A stretch of DNA of 64,000 nt, taken from the NCBI GenBank assembly GCA_035041965.1, contig JAPYMA010001704.1:1-64000 (forward strand). Reading direction: 5' to 3'. The position numbers were made by a program, and so were the translations under genes. The DNA comes from Anisakis pegreffii. Taxonomy: Eukaryota > Nematoda > Chromadorea > Rhabditida > Anisakidae. Below the pieces are notes generated by a model. It saw only the letters and a list, made by a program, of their open reading frames with translations, did not search any database and was not told where the DNA came from. Within the stretch, counting starts at the first letter, position 1; every line of letters begins with the position of its first letter. Below, one piece after another: positions 1 to 12,600 of the stretch.

Positions 1-1353
1 AAACAACGTTATGAATCACAATTTTTGAAATCATTATAGCTACACAAAACTCTACACTGTATAGTGTTACTTGAAGTAAGAATACATCTGTGAGGAAAGT
101 TTTGATCACAGCAAACTTTACTGCAGTAATTTCTTATTGAAAAACAGAGCGCAGTAAGACATTAAAAGATAACGTGATGCGATCAGATAATTTAGTGACG
201 GAAAACAAATTCTCGCGATAAGAAAATGCATGATCTTACGAATAGACTGGATGGAACGAAAAGCATATATAAAGTGAAAGTTCATTTGATATGATAAGAA
301 TGAGCGAATAAGAGTGGTGCTTAAATGCGCAAAAAGGGACATTATATGTGATCGAGAATGATCCAACATGCGATTGAAACAATTCAAAATGTATGCAGTG
401 AAGACTACTAAGTTATTAATGAAAAGTAAATGAATATAAAATGGCAGCACTGCAGTAGTTGGCTCGCAAGATGCATTCCTTTGGATAATTCAAAACGAAT
501 GCGTCCATTGGATATCCGAAAACATCCTTCCACTAAAATATGTAAATGGTAAATGCGCGCAAAAGAGAGGAAAGTTGACGAATCGCTTTGAGGTGATGCG
601 AAGCACATAAGTAAATTGATCATATCACATGCATAACCATCTCTCTGACCGAACAGACAACTACCTCCAACCTTAACAACTTCATCCTTATCTCTTCTTA
701 TCAGTACTCTTATCAACCGTCGACCGCGCCATCGATCAACATTCTATCGACACCAATTGTGACAACACAATAATAAATTTTGCTTTCAACTGATCGCACT
801 TCGACTACCAAAAAATTACTTCACGTCGGTCGACCCAAATGAAATTTCAAAGACTCCAATTTTCAGCGTTGTTCACCTTAAAATCCGTGATAATCGTTTA
901 TCATGATTTCTCTTGCATTCTATTTTACGGATTCATTTATAGAAGAATTTCAACTAAAAAAATCTCCAATTGCAAAATTTTTAAAGTTTACGATCAAAAT
1001 CGCATAATGTGATGATCAACAACGCATGTCATCTTGCATGCTAAAACATAGTCAAATAACGTCTCAATCTCTCGCTTTAATCAGCAATCACAAGCATATG
1101 CAAATCGTATGAATTTATCATCATTATAATCACACAAACACTTTAATACAAGATGATCTGATTGCATTCATTTAAATGCTTCGCAAAAAGAATCAAGAAA
1201 CAATCACACTGAGAGATGCTCGATATTAGCTGAGAGGGTTTGATGCAAATTCTAAATGACAATCAACAAATAAAATATGTGAGAAGATATGGCAACGAAG
1301 TTCAATTATATACATATAAAATAAGTTATGACGACGACGACGACGACGACATT
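1..1353. other. Left-arm flank downstream of the kinase stop; no gene seen
   Basis: AT-rich sequence beyond the left kinase stop, probably 3' UTR and intergenic DNA. It mirrors 14798..16144. Open frames of about 100 codons exist on both arms but have no recognisable family, no consistent splice sites, and some are broken by indels between the arms, so I do not call them genes. The (ACG)n tract lies immediately outside the stop codon. Confidence 0.6.
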
Positions 1354-4300
1354 CATCGATAAATGGAGCAGAGTTCGGGCAGTGAGAATATGGACGTTGT
1401 TGGTGGCAAGAGATGAATTTTCGATGGTAGATTTGCGAAGTAAGGGTGCATCATGGCTGCGTTCGCGCTTATCCGCTCGGACGGATTCAACTGAAACTGC
1501 TGCTGCTGCTTATCAATGAGTTCATAATGAGGATGACGACAACAATGCTAACGAGATTAATTGCAACCTGCAGAAATAGTGACAGTAGGCCTTGACCATT
1601 TTTGAGTCTCGTCAGTGCTGAATGTACATCTTTCCAGGCGATTTCTCGATAGGGCGGAAAAAAGTTTGGGATGTAATGTGGCAGTTTGGTGACTTCAGGC
1701 CATTTCGTTGTATCTGGTAAGCCTCAAAAATTCGCCACTTTTCAAAAATGAAATTTTTCCATCACAAAATTCGTTAACAAAATAATTGAAACAACAAAAA
1801 TTTAGCAATGCATCTCAAACGATGATTTCTATGCAGTGAACGAAGATCGTCACATAATTCATGCTGTTCAATGAGATTAGAGAGAATATAAGAGATGATC
1901 TTAAATAATGTCATCTATTTGCTGTTCGACAAAACACTTCCGATACCATCATAAAATATCGACTCTCTCAATAACTTTTGTTCTGATTCATAAATTTTAG
2001 TCATTTCATAAAAAACCATTCACAACAAACACCCATTCCTTTTTATGACACTATTAACAATATCACCATTCATCATAATGATAACAATAATTTAAAAAAC
2101 CGTATGATAATAACAATGATAATAATAACAGAATCATCAAAAACAACCACCTCTAATACTAAAAATTCGGTCCAACTGATCAATAACGTCTTTCGTACCA
2201 GGAAATAAAGCAGTACCCGTACACATCTCCGCGAATATACACCCAACACCCCTAAATTATTCTATCAATATACCGCATTAATTCATTCATAATAAATATT
2301 TCTATCAATTCCGTACGCTCGACATCTCAGCAGCCGTTTTGGAACATGACAAAAAGATTATTCATACTGATTTTTGAAAATGACAATATTAATGATACCA
2401 TAAGTCAAGTGAAGTCGAATAGTTCGTTGAGCCGAGCAGAACATCGGGAGGTCGGTACCTCAAAATAGAACACATGTAAAAGACTGATCAATTTAAAAAG
2501 TTTCTAATATTCCACTAAGATTGCATCCTCCTCCCCCCCCCCGCTTCTCCGCTCCCTTTCCTGCACACTGCTTCCGATTATTAGTAAGTGACATTGTGCA
2601 TGTTGAGAAGCACTGCACAGTGAATCATAAATATATAGCACAATATAAAATCTTCAACAGTACATACATTTAGCATATGCACAAAAACATACTATCTGCA
2701 TGTCTATTCAACCATTTATACAAACACATTTCAAATGAATATTCATCAATTCAAAATTCCGTATTCAAATGCGAAAAAACTCTTTATAAACAATGAATAC
2801 AACAGTAATTTTGCGTTTCTAAACTGAAAAAAAAACTCACCATAATGTGACCACTTCATGTGAATACGTTCTGCTCGGAACAGATTTTGCTCTTGCTAAC
2901 CCAAAATCCGCTAATTTCAATTCACCAATCTCATTTAAAAGCAGGTTTTGCGGTTTCAGATCACTGAAATTAGAGAATTAACCAATTTTTTCAACTCCAA
3001 TCGCACAATCATGCACGTAAACTCTTCGTAATGCACACTGATCATTTGTTTGATTCAGGAACAATAAAGTCAGTCTTTCTGCGACAATCGAATCAGCTAT
3101 TTCGACGAAGTTCATTTTCTATGATGGCATATTTTCATGGATACTTCAACGGTTTTCAGTGTGCTCACGATCAGCATAAGAACACTGAACAAGATTATGA
3201 AAATTTAAACTTTACAATAAAAATTTCAAATTTAATTGAGAAATTCTCACCGGTGTAAAATTTTTTCTCATGGCAAAATGCTAGGCCACGTAAAAGTTGA
3301 AAAAGAAATAGTTTCACACGCATCGTATCCAGCCCCGTTCGATATTTTTCCAAATATTTACTGAGATCCATTTTCTGAATTTTACTTTCATGAAAATAAA
3401 AAAATATTTCAATCGCTTTTGCAAACCGAATAATCCAAGAACGGAGTATGGTTGGTAAGATCTTTTAGTCAAGTCCCCGCGAAAATGATATTTTGCTTCC
3501 TTCTTCCCTGTCCCTGCGGTCTCTCCTGGGCGATGCATTTCTAAGGCAAGCTATTAAATTTTAAAAAAACAATATGATATTCACAATATTCACAAAAAAG
3601 TAGGAGACGATAAAACAAAATTTATAGTGATCAAATTGCATCGGCACTGATTAGTCCCGTGGCGAGGCGGTGGCCACGAGGATGGGAGAAAATCTCTCTA
3701 GTACCCGTTACCGTCCCCATACTAGGCGACGTTCTTTTAGTTTTACTACATTAAAGAGCAAAAGTTCATGTCCAAAAGGACGTCTCTTTGACAGTGCAGC
3801 TTTATTTCCCACTTGATTCTAAAGTCAAAACGAACCATATATTCAAAAACAAATATCAACGAGTTCTGCTGATGTATGATATCATGCAACGTTACGATGT
3901 TTGCATGACGTAATGCGCGTAGTAAGGATGCTGAAAGACAACTTTACTTTAAAACTTTTATCGGAATTATTCAAAACACTATCATTATAATGAGCGTTAT
4001 TTTATCATCTCATCACTAAAATTCTTCTAACTTAAGCAAACGTAAAAGAAATGTAGCTTTTGTATTTATGTCACGATAATCATGAATTTCAAAGAAATTT
4101 TTTGAAAATTCGGGAAGCACAACGCTTCAAGAACTGAGTTCGATTCATTGCAATTGTCCAACTCACCTTCTCTAATCGCCGTAAACGGCAATCCCTCTTG
4201 ACTGTGCAATTTAATTTCTTTAAGTGCCACTATGGTACCATCAATCCTGAAATTGTCATTTTTCATTGCCGTTCGGAGTGTTCATCACCCAAATTGCACA

Positions 4301-6559
4301 AGCACAAAAATTTCATCCGAAATACTAAGTGTTAGAAAACTTTCCAAAAGTTTGGCAAGCCAAACGTATATTCACTCAATTGTTAAGAACATCTGAAAAT
4401 TTTCGAATACAAGAGAATTCTCGGGAGCAGTTCGAATTCACCGCGAAAAACGATTCTGAAATTTCAGAGGATAGAATGAACATTTAAAAAAATTAACCTG
4501 CTTTCACTTTTATATACAACCGCATAACTACCTTCACCGAGTTTCTCAATCTTTTTATACAAATCATTGACATCTTGCACTGGCAATTCCTTTAAAAAAA
4601 CGCGAGTAAGACTCGAAAACAACTCTTACAATTAGAAAAATGACTATTCAAAAAAGCGAATATGACAAGCAAAAAAATGAAAGCCAAATCTATAAAACCA
4701 ATGACAATTCAGTGATCAAACGCACAGAACAATGCAATTACCAAGCACAATTTCAGTAACCCCTTTCCTCCTCTATCAATGATTCTTCCCATTTCCCAGC
4801 AATCGCACTGTTCACCAAATCAAATTTTGTGCTCATTCAAGAGTTTAGCAATTGAATTCTTAAGCATTCAACACAGCCAAACATTCAGTTCAGTTACACA
4901 CTACTTACTCTATCATATTCAATATTTACCGGTACTTAAATATGAACTGTAAAAATACTAACTCGTTCCGGGACTAGGTTCACCGCGTTCGGATCATAAT
5001 GCGCAGACCGTGGACGACGTCTTCGATGCGCTGACGAACTACGCCTGTCCGCAGCACCGCCCCGGCCCCCGCCTTCTGCTGACGAGATTGTCGGTGGTGC
5101 TCTGAATTATTCTTTTCTGAATTTTCAGATCAACTTTCAGGTCAATCTCTTATTACTACCTTATCAAACGTCTTAATGTCCATAACAATTGTAATTCTTC
5201 CATACAAATTTTCAGTGAGAACATGAACTTTAGAATTCTTTTCCCAAAATTTTCGAAATGAATGAATCACAAATTTTTGATGATGTCCACAAAAAATACC
5301 TTTCATTTCAATTCATTTACCTATTAGTCACAGTTGTGATCTTTAATAATGGTTATTAATAACCAATGAACAATAAATCGAATTAAATGCACGATTGAAT
5401 GGTATAATCAAAATAAAAGTATTCTATTAAATACACATTTCATATCATCACAAAAACGCAAATAAATTCTCGCCGTGAACGAAAAAGAAACAACTGGAAG
5501 ATCAGTGAGAGAAACGGATAAGTTTCATGCATCATATTAATAATGCCACCTTAAACAACCAGTTTTACATCATTTCTTTTGAATCATAAAAACATTGTAT
5601 CAGAAAGGTACCGTATCATCTCATAGTATGATAATTAAAAAATTTAATGATGCTTCAATGAACTGACTTCGTATCCGAAGAGGATGAACAGCAAGGATCA
5701 GGTTGTACAGATACCAGTGGATTGTCTGTATTATTATTTATAATATTACTATTGGCCGTTGATCGAGATCTGGATGAGCGCAGTATATTGAAAATACTTC
5801 TAGAATTATAAAATTTGAGTTGATGAAGTACACAAAATAACACTGTAACAGATATCTTTTCAGGTGCAAAATAACAACAATTGCTTCCAGCTCTATTAAA
5901 ACACCCACTTTATGAATGAAATGATCGATATGAAAAACAACTAAACCAACAATAGGAGGATTCAATATGACTGATGCCTAATAAACTAGGATTGGGTCGG
6001 ATTCTCCGAGGTTGATGGTGCTCAGGATTCTACCCTCGAGGGATCCCAGGCTTCGGGCGGCCCCGTATCAATCGCAGAGGTGAATACAGCGGCGGCCCCG
6101 AGGCTAGGGCCTCCGTTGTTGATTCTGTGGAGGATAGGTCGGAGGCCCCTGAAATCTCGAAAGTGGCGATGGGATCGGGGGCCGCTCAAATCTCGAAAGT
6201 GGGGAAGCGGTCAAAAGCCCCTGAAACCACGAAAGTGCGAGATCTGGGCTCCCGAGATGAATGAAATAGGGTCAGATGCCCGATCCAACCCTAAAATAAA
6301 CCGTGATATTTCACAAACAAATAGTTCGCATAAATGGATGATCGTATAACAATAATGAATAATCAATCTATTCATTGTGATAACACACCTGGACGAAGTC
6401 AGGTTCGGGTGCCAAGAAAGAGCCATATCTTCAACGACTGCCGTTGACAATTCACTGTCACCCACAACATTCTTCGCTTTAGTCCGCGTATCACTCGACT
6501 GCTTTCTTATTGTATCGCTTCGTTCAGCTTTTTTAGTCTTCTCACTTTTACGAGATTTT
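1354..6559 (-). CDS. PFTAIRE-type cyclin-dependent kinase (CDK14/15-like), left-arm copy
   Basis: Mirror image of the kinase gene in the right arm, read on the minus strand from 6559 down to the stop codon at 1354..1356. The same twelve exons are present, including the glycine loop, the PFTAIRE helix, the HRD catalytic loop, the DFG motif and the activation segment (exon order and residues are described under the right-arm copy). I see no disabling change relative to the other copy; an Arg/Trp difference visible in the translation near 6283 lies in the intron side after the first exon, not in the kinase domain. The 5' end is as uncertain as in the other copy. If the palindrome is an assembly join, this is the second allele of one gene rather than a paralogue. 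Confidence 0.85.
5995..6260. repeat. GC-rich repeat island in kinase intron (left arm; mirror at about 9920..10185)
   Basis: A block much richer in G and C than its surroundings. It has internal periodicity: the word CTCGAAAGTGG recurs at short spacing and CGGAGGCCCCTGAAATC-like phrases alternate with it. Phrases such as CCGAGGTTGA and TCCCAGGCTTC are also found at about 50060..50180, so this is a dispersed GC-rich repeat family rather than part of the kinase coding sequence. It sits in the intron after the first recognised exon. Confidence 0.55.
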
Positions 6560-9500
6560 CTAAATTTTTCCAAAAATCATTTCCCATTTAAATGATGAAC
6601 ATTCCAAAATTTTCATCTGAATGCAAGATGACACTTATTTTTTCCTTCCATTACAACTTGTTTACTTCCATTAAAAACCAAACGAATCCAACGAAACAGA
6701 TCAAAAAAATCCAACCATTATCACAACATCTTATGACTAGGACTAATCAGAGCCAAATGCACAGATTATTCTCAATCCTGATCGAGTATGTAAATGAAAG
6801 CAATCAAATAAAAGTAAGAGTACAGTACCACAATTGCCCAAATCAATGTACCAAATCAAACTTTCACCAACCCCTTCAACCTCATCTTCACATCCAATAA
6901 CTATATCTCAAATTCAACTAGCCAGCTATCAATTGCACTAATATCATACTCGAATCGAAAAGATAAACGATACACATACTAAATCTATCTATACGCAACA
7001 AATAACAGCACACTGAGTTGACGTTTTTGGGTTTCGGTTACTCAAATAGAAAAAGGTATTATATATTGACTAAGTGCTGAAAGAGACAAGCAAGAGAAAG
7101 GACGTTCTAAACAGACATGAACTGGTTCTAAGAGATAAAGGATTAACAAGGATTGATACATATGTACGTACATCCCATATGAACTGAACACATACACATA
7201 GCAAATTGATACGAATCACTTCAGAAACGTGGAGTAACAGTGAAATTGATTTCAGCAACTGAATCAAATGATGCACTGACTAATGATCTGTCATTTAGTT
7301 GCACGATTAAATCAACAATGACTCGTTCAGAGATAAAAGATGTTCGTTCAATGGATTGCATCTGGCCGTCGTAACGAACGCATACGGATGATGCATACAC
7401 ACAGCTGCAATGCCATCAAGCTTTGCCGCCTGATGGGATGGGAATATGCTCGAATGCTGGTATTGTACTTAAGTACAAATCTGTCAAATGAAGTTCACTT
7501 TTATGAGTAATGTTCTTTAATAGTAACAACATAATCAATATCAACATTTATTCATTCGATCTTAAGCTTATCCCAACCTATCCAATATTACTTCCGATAA
7601 CCTCGTATCTCTCGAATCAAAGCTCAGATTTTATCTGCAAATTGTGATGCACGCAAATGAGGGAGACATTATAAGTGGTGGAATGGTTGAAATAAAATGG
7701 GTTGAGAATGCGGATTAAGTGAAAATTAGTGATTAGAACAAAGACGAAGGAAGACAGCCAGACAGAAATACGGTGAAATTTTCGATTTTTTGCTCAGTAT
7801 GAAAATGATTGCAATCGAACACCGTAGTAATATATGCATTATAATTCGTTCGTTTTCATCAAATGACTATTTTTCAAAAAAAAACGACAATATTTGAAAT
7901 AATAACACCGCTTATATCTCAGAAAACAATAAATCCTTATTGTCATCAAAACAACCACACAGAAACTAAATCATACGTGTTCGCATTTTCATGAATGACT
8001 CGAGTCACTTTATATCACTATTCTGTGCGTTGCTATTTGATCTTTTTATATTCCATGTTTGCCATTCGATTAATGTATAAAATAATAATGTGAGATTATT
8101 ATTTTATACATTAATCGAATGGCAAACATGGAATATAAAAAGATCAAATAGCAACGCACAGAATAGTGATATAAAGTGACTCGAGTCATTCATGAAAATG
8201 CGAACACGTATGATTTAGTTTCTGTGTGGTTGTTTTGATGACAATAAGGATTTATTGTTTTCTGAGATATAAGCGGTGTTATTATTTCAAATATTGTCGT
8301 TTTTTTTTGAAAAATAGTCATTTGATGAAAACGAACGAATTATAATGCATATATTACTACGGTGTTCGATTGCAATCATTTTCATACTGAGCAAAAAATC
8401 GAAAATTTCACCGTATTTCTGTCTGGCTGTCTTCCTTCGTCTTTGTTCTAATCACTAATTTTCACTTAATCCGCATTCTCAACCCATTTTATTTCAACCA
8501 TTCCACCACTTATAATGTCTCCCTCATTTGCGTGCATCACAATTTGCAGATAAAATCTGAGCTTTGATTCGAGAGATACGAGGTTATCGGAAGTAATATT
8601 GGATAGGTTGGGATAAGCTTAAGATCGAATGAATAAATGTTGATATTGATTATGTTGTTACTATTAAAGAACATTACTCATAAAAGTGAACTTCATTTGA
8701 CAGATTTGTACTTAAGTACAATACCAGCATTCGAGCATATTCCCATCCCATCAGGCGGCAAAGCTTGATGGCATTGCAGCTGTGTGTATGCATCATCCGT
8801 ATGCGTTCGTTACGACGGCCAGATGCAATCCATTGAACGAACATCTTTTATCTCTGAACGAGTCATTGTTGATTTAATCGTGCAACTAAATGACAGATCA
8901 TTAGTCAGTGCATCATTTGATTCAGTTGCTGAAATCAATTTCACTGTTACTCCACGTTTCTGAAGTGATTCGTATCAATTTGCTATGTGTATGTGTTCAG
9001 TTCATATGGGATGTACGTATCAATCCTTGTTAATCCTTTATCTCTTAGAACCAGTTCATGTCTGTTTAGAACGTCCTTTCTCTTGCTTGTCTCTTTCAGC
9101 ACTTAGTCAATATATAATACCTTTTTCTATTTGAGTAACCGAAACCCAAAAACGTCAACTCTGTGTGCTGTTATTTGTTGCGTATAGATAGATTTAGTAT
9201 GTGTATCGTTTATCTTTTCGATTCGAGTATGATATTAGTGCAATTGATAGCTGGCTAGTTGAATTTGAGATATAGTTATTGGATGTGGAGATGAGGTTGA
9301 AGGGGTTGGTGAAAGTTTGATTTGGTACATTGATTTGGGCAATTGTGGTACTGTACTCTTACTTTTATTTGATTGCTTTCATTTACATACTCGATCAGGA
9401 TTGAGAATAATCTGTGCATTTGGCTCTGATTAGTCCTAGTCATAAGATGTTGTGATAATGGTTGGATCTTTTTGATCTGTTTCGTTGGATTCGTTTGGTT

Positions 9501-9617
9501 TTCAATGGAAGTAAACAAGTTGTAATGGAAGGAAAAAAATAAGTGTCATTTTGCATTCAGATGAAAATTTTGGAATGTTCATCATTTAAATGGGAAATGA
9601 TTTTTGGAAAAATTTAG
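6560..9617. other. Central region between the two divergent kinase copies
   Basis: Symmetric AT-rich sequence upstream of the first recognised kinase exon on each side. I found no exon with a start codon that splices in phase onto the first exon, so the true 5' end or promoter is either here and short, or missing. Small frames at 6592..6900 and 9276..9518 mirror each other but look like low-complexity intron translation. A conspicuous pair of AT-rich hairpins exists only at the exact centre. Confidence 0.5.
8060..8124. other. Centre of symmetry of the palindrome
   Basis: The two arms meet around a 5-base loop, GTGAG at 8090..8094. The flanking bases are AT-rich (ATTATTATTTTATAC on each side) and would form a very stable hairpin on a single strand. 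Such a short loop is what a foldback join, template switching or hairpin-capped end produces. It is also the point from which the two kinase copies diverge, so if the structure is real this is the shared upstream region of both. Confidence 0.9.
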
Positions 9618-12600
9618 AAAATCTCGTAAAAGTGAGAAGACTAAAAAAGCTGAACGAAGCGATACAATAAGAAAGCAGTCGAGTGATACGCGGACTAAAG
9701 CGAAGAATGTTGTGGGTGACAGTGAATTGTCAACGGCAGTCGTTGAAGATATGGCTCTTTCTTGGCACCCGAACCTGACTTCGTCCAGGTGTGTTATCAC
9801 AATGAATAGATTGATTATTCATTATTGTTATACGATCATCCATTTATGCGAACTATTTGTTTGTGAAATATCACGGTTTATTTTAGGGTTGGATTGGGCA
9901 TCTGACCCTATTTCATTCATCTCGGGAGCCCAGATCTCGCACTTTCGTGGTTTCAGGGGCTTTTGACCGCTTCCCCACTTTCGAGATTTGAGCGGCCCCC
10001 GATCCCATCGCCACTTTCGAGATTTCAGGGGCCTCCGACCTATCCTCCACAGAATCAACAACGGAGGCCCTAGCCTCGGGGCCGCCGCTGTATTCACCTC
10101 TGCGATTGATACGGGGCCGCCCGAAGCCTGGGATCCCTCGAGGGTAGAATCCTGAGCACCATCAACCTCGGAGAATCCGACCCAATCCTAGTTTATTAGG
10201 CATCAGTCATATTGAATCCTCCTATTGTTGGTTTAGTTGTTTTTCATATCGATCATTTCATTCATAAAGTGGGTGTTTTAATAGAGCTGGAAGCAATTGT
10301 TGTTATTTTGCACCTGAAAAGATATCTGTTACAGTGTTATTTTGTGTACTTCATCAACTCAAATTTTATAATTCTAGAAGTATTTTCAATATACTGCGCT
10401 CATCCAGATCTCGATCAACGGCCAATAGTAATATTATAAATAATAATACAGACAATCCACTGGTATCTGTACAACCTGATCCTTGCTGTTCATCCTCTTC
10501 GGATACGAAGTCAGTTCATTGAAGCATCATTAAATTTTTTAATTATCATACTATGAGATGATACGGTACCTTTCCGATACAATGTTTTTATGATTCAAAA
10601 GAAATGATGTAAAACTGGTTGTTTAAGGTGGCATTATTAATATGATGCATGAAACTTATCCGTTTCTCTCACTGATCTTGCAGTTGTTTCTTTTTCGTTC
10701 ACGGCGAGAATTTATTTGCGTTTTTGTGATGATATGAAATGTGTATTTAATAGAATACTTTTATTTTGATTATACCATTCAATCGTGCATTTAATTCGAT
10801 TTTATTGTTCATTGGTTATTAATAACCATTATTAAAGATCACAACTGTGACTAATAGGTAAATGAATTGAAATGAAAGGTATTTTTTGTGGACATCATCA
10901 AAAATTTGTGATTCATTCATTTCGAAAATTTCGGGAAAAGAATTCTAAAGTTCATGTTCTCACTGAAAATTTTTATGGAAGAATTATAATTGTTATGGAC
11001 ATTAAGACGTTTGATAAGGTAGTAATAAGAGATTGACCTGAAAGTTGATCTGAAAATTCAGAAAAGAATAATTCAGAGCACCACCGACAATCTCGTCAGC
11101 AGAAGGCGGGGGCCGGGGCGGTGCTGCGGACAGGCGTAGTTCGTCAGCGCATCGAAGACGTCGTCCACGGTCTGCGCATTATGATCCGAACGCGGTGAAC
11201 CTAGTCCCGGAACGAGTTAGTATTTTTACAGTTCATATTTAAGTACCGGTAAATATTGAACGTGATAGAGTAAGTAGTGTGTAATTGAACTGAATGTTTG
11301 GCTGTGTTGAATGCTTAAGAATTCAACTGCTAAACTCTTGAATGAGCACAAAATTTGATTTGGTGAACAGTGCGATTGCTGGGAAATGGGAAGAATCATT
11401 GATAGAGGAGGAAAGGGGTTACTGAAATTGTGCTTGGTAATTGCATTGTTCTGTGCGTTTGATCACTGAATTGTCATTGGTTTTATAGATTTGGCTTTCA
11501 TTTTTTTTGGTTGTCATATTCGCTTTTTTGAATAGTCATTTTTCTAATTGTAAGAGTTGTTTTCGAGTCTTACTCGCGTTTTTTTAAAGGAATTGCCAGT
11601 GCAAGATGTCAATGATTTGTATAAAAAGATTGAGAAACTCGGTGAAGGTAGTTATGCGGTTGTATATAAAAGTGAAAGCAGGTTAATTTTTTAAAATGTC
11701 CATTCTATCCTCTGAAATATCAGAATCGTTTTTCGCGGTGAATTCGAACTGCTCCCGAGAATTCTCTTGTATTCGGAAATTTTTAGATGTTCTTAACAAT
11801 TGAGTGAATATACGTTTGGCTTGCCAAACTTTTGGAAAGTTTTCTAACACTTAGTATTTCGGATGAAATTTTTGTGCTTGTGCAATTTGGGTGATGAACA
11901 CTCCGAACGGCAATGAAAAATGACAATTTCAGGATTGATGGTACCATAGTGGCACTTAAAGAAATTAAATTGCACAGTCAAGAGGGATTGCCGTTTACGG
12001 CGATTAGAGAAGGTGAGTTGGACAATTGCAATGAATCGAACTCAGTTCTTGAAGCGTTGTGCTTCCCGAATTTTCAAAAAATTTCTTTGAAATTCATGAT
12101 TATCGTGACATAAATACAAAAGCTACATTTCTTTTACGTTTGCTTAAGTTAGAAGAATTTTAGTGATGAGATGATAAAATAACGCTCATTATAATGATAG
12201 TGTTTTGAATAATTCCGATAAAAGTTTTAAAGTAAAGTTGTCTTTCAGCATCCTTACTGCGCGCATTACGTCATGCAAACATCGTAACGTTGCATGATAT
12301 CATACATCAGCAGAACTCGTTGATATTTGTTTTTGAATATATGGTTCGTTTTGACTTTAGAATCAAGTGGGAAATAAAGCTGCACTGTCGAAGAGACATC
12401 CTTTTGGACATGAACTTTTGCTCTTTAATGTAGTAAAACTAAAAGAACGTCGCCTAGTATGGGGACGGGAACGGGTACTAGAGAGATTTTCTCCCATCCT
12501 CGTGGCCACCGCCTCGCCACGGGACTAATCAGTGCCGATGCAATTTGATCACTATAAATTTTGTTTTATCGTCTCCCACTTTTTTGTGAATATTGTGAAT

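Noticed and set aside
118..716. Open frames of about 100 codons (118..450, 408..716) and their mirrors at 15414..16027
   Set aside because: They lie beyond the kinase stop, have no family motif or splice support, and one is altered by an indel between the arms. Probably 3' UTR or intergenic.
6080..6573. Overlapping frames over the GC-rich block (6080..6349 plus, 6211..6573 minus)
   Set aside because: Only the portion upstream of 6386 on the minus strand fits a kinase exon (6559..6389 side); the rest is translation of an intronic repeat.
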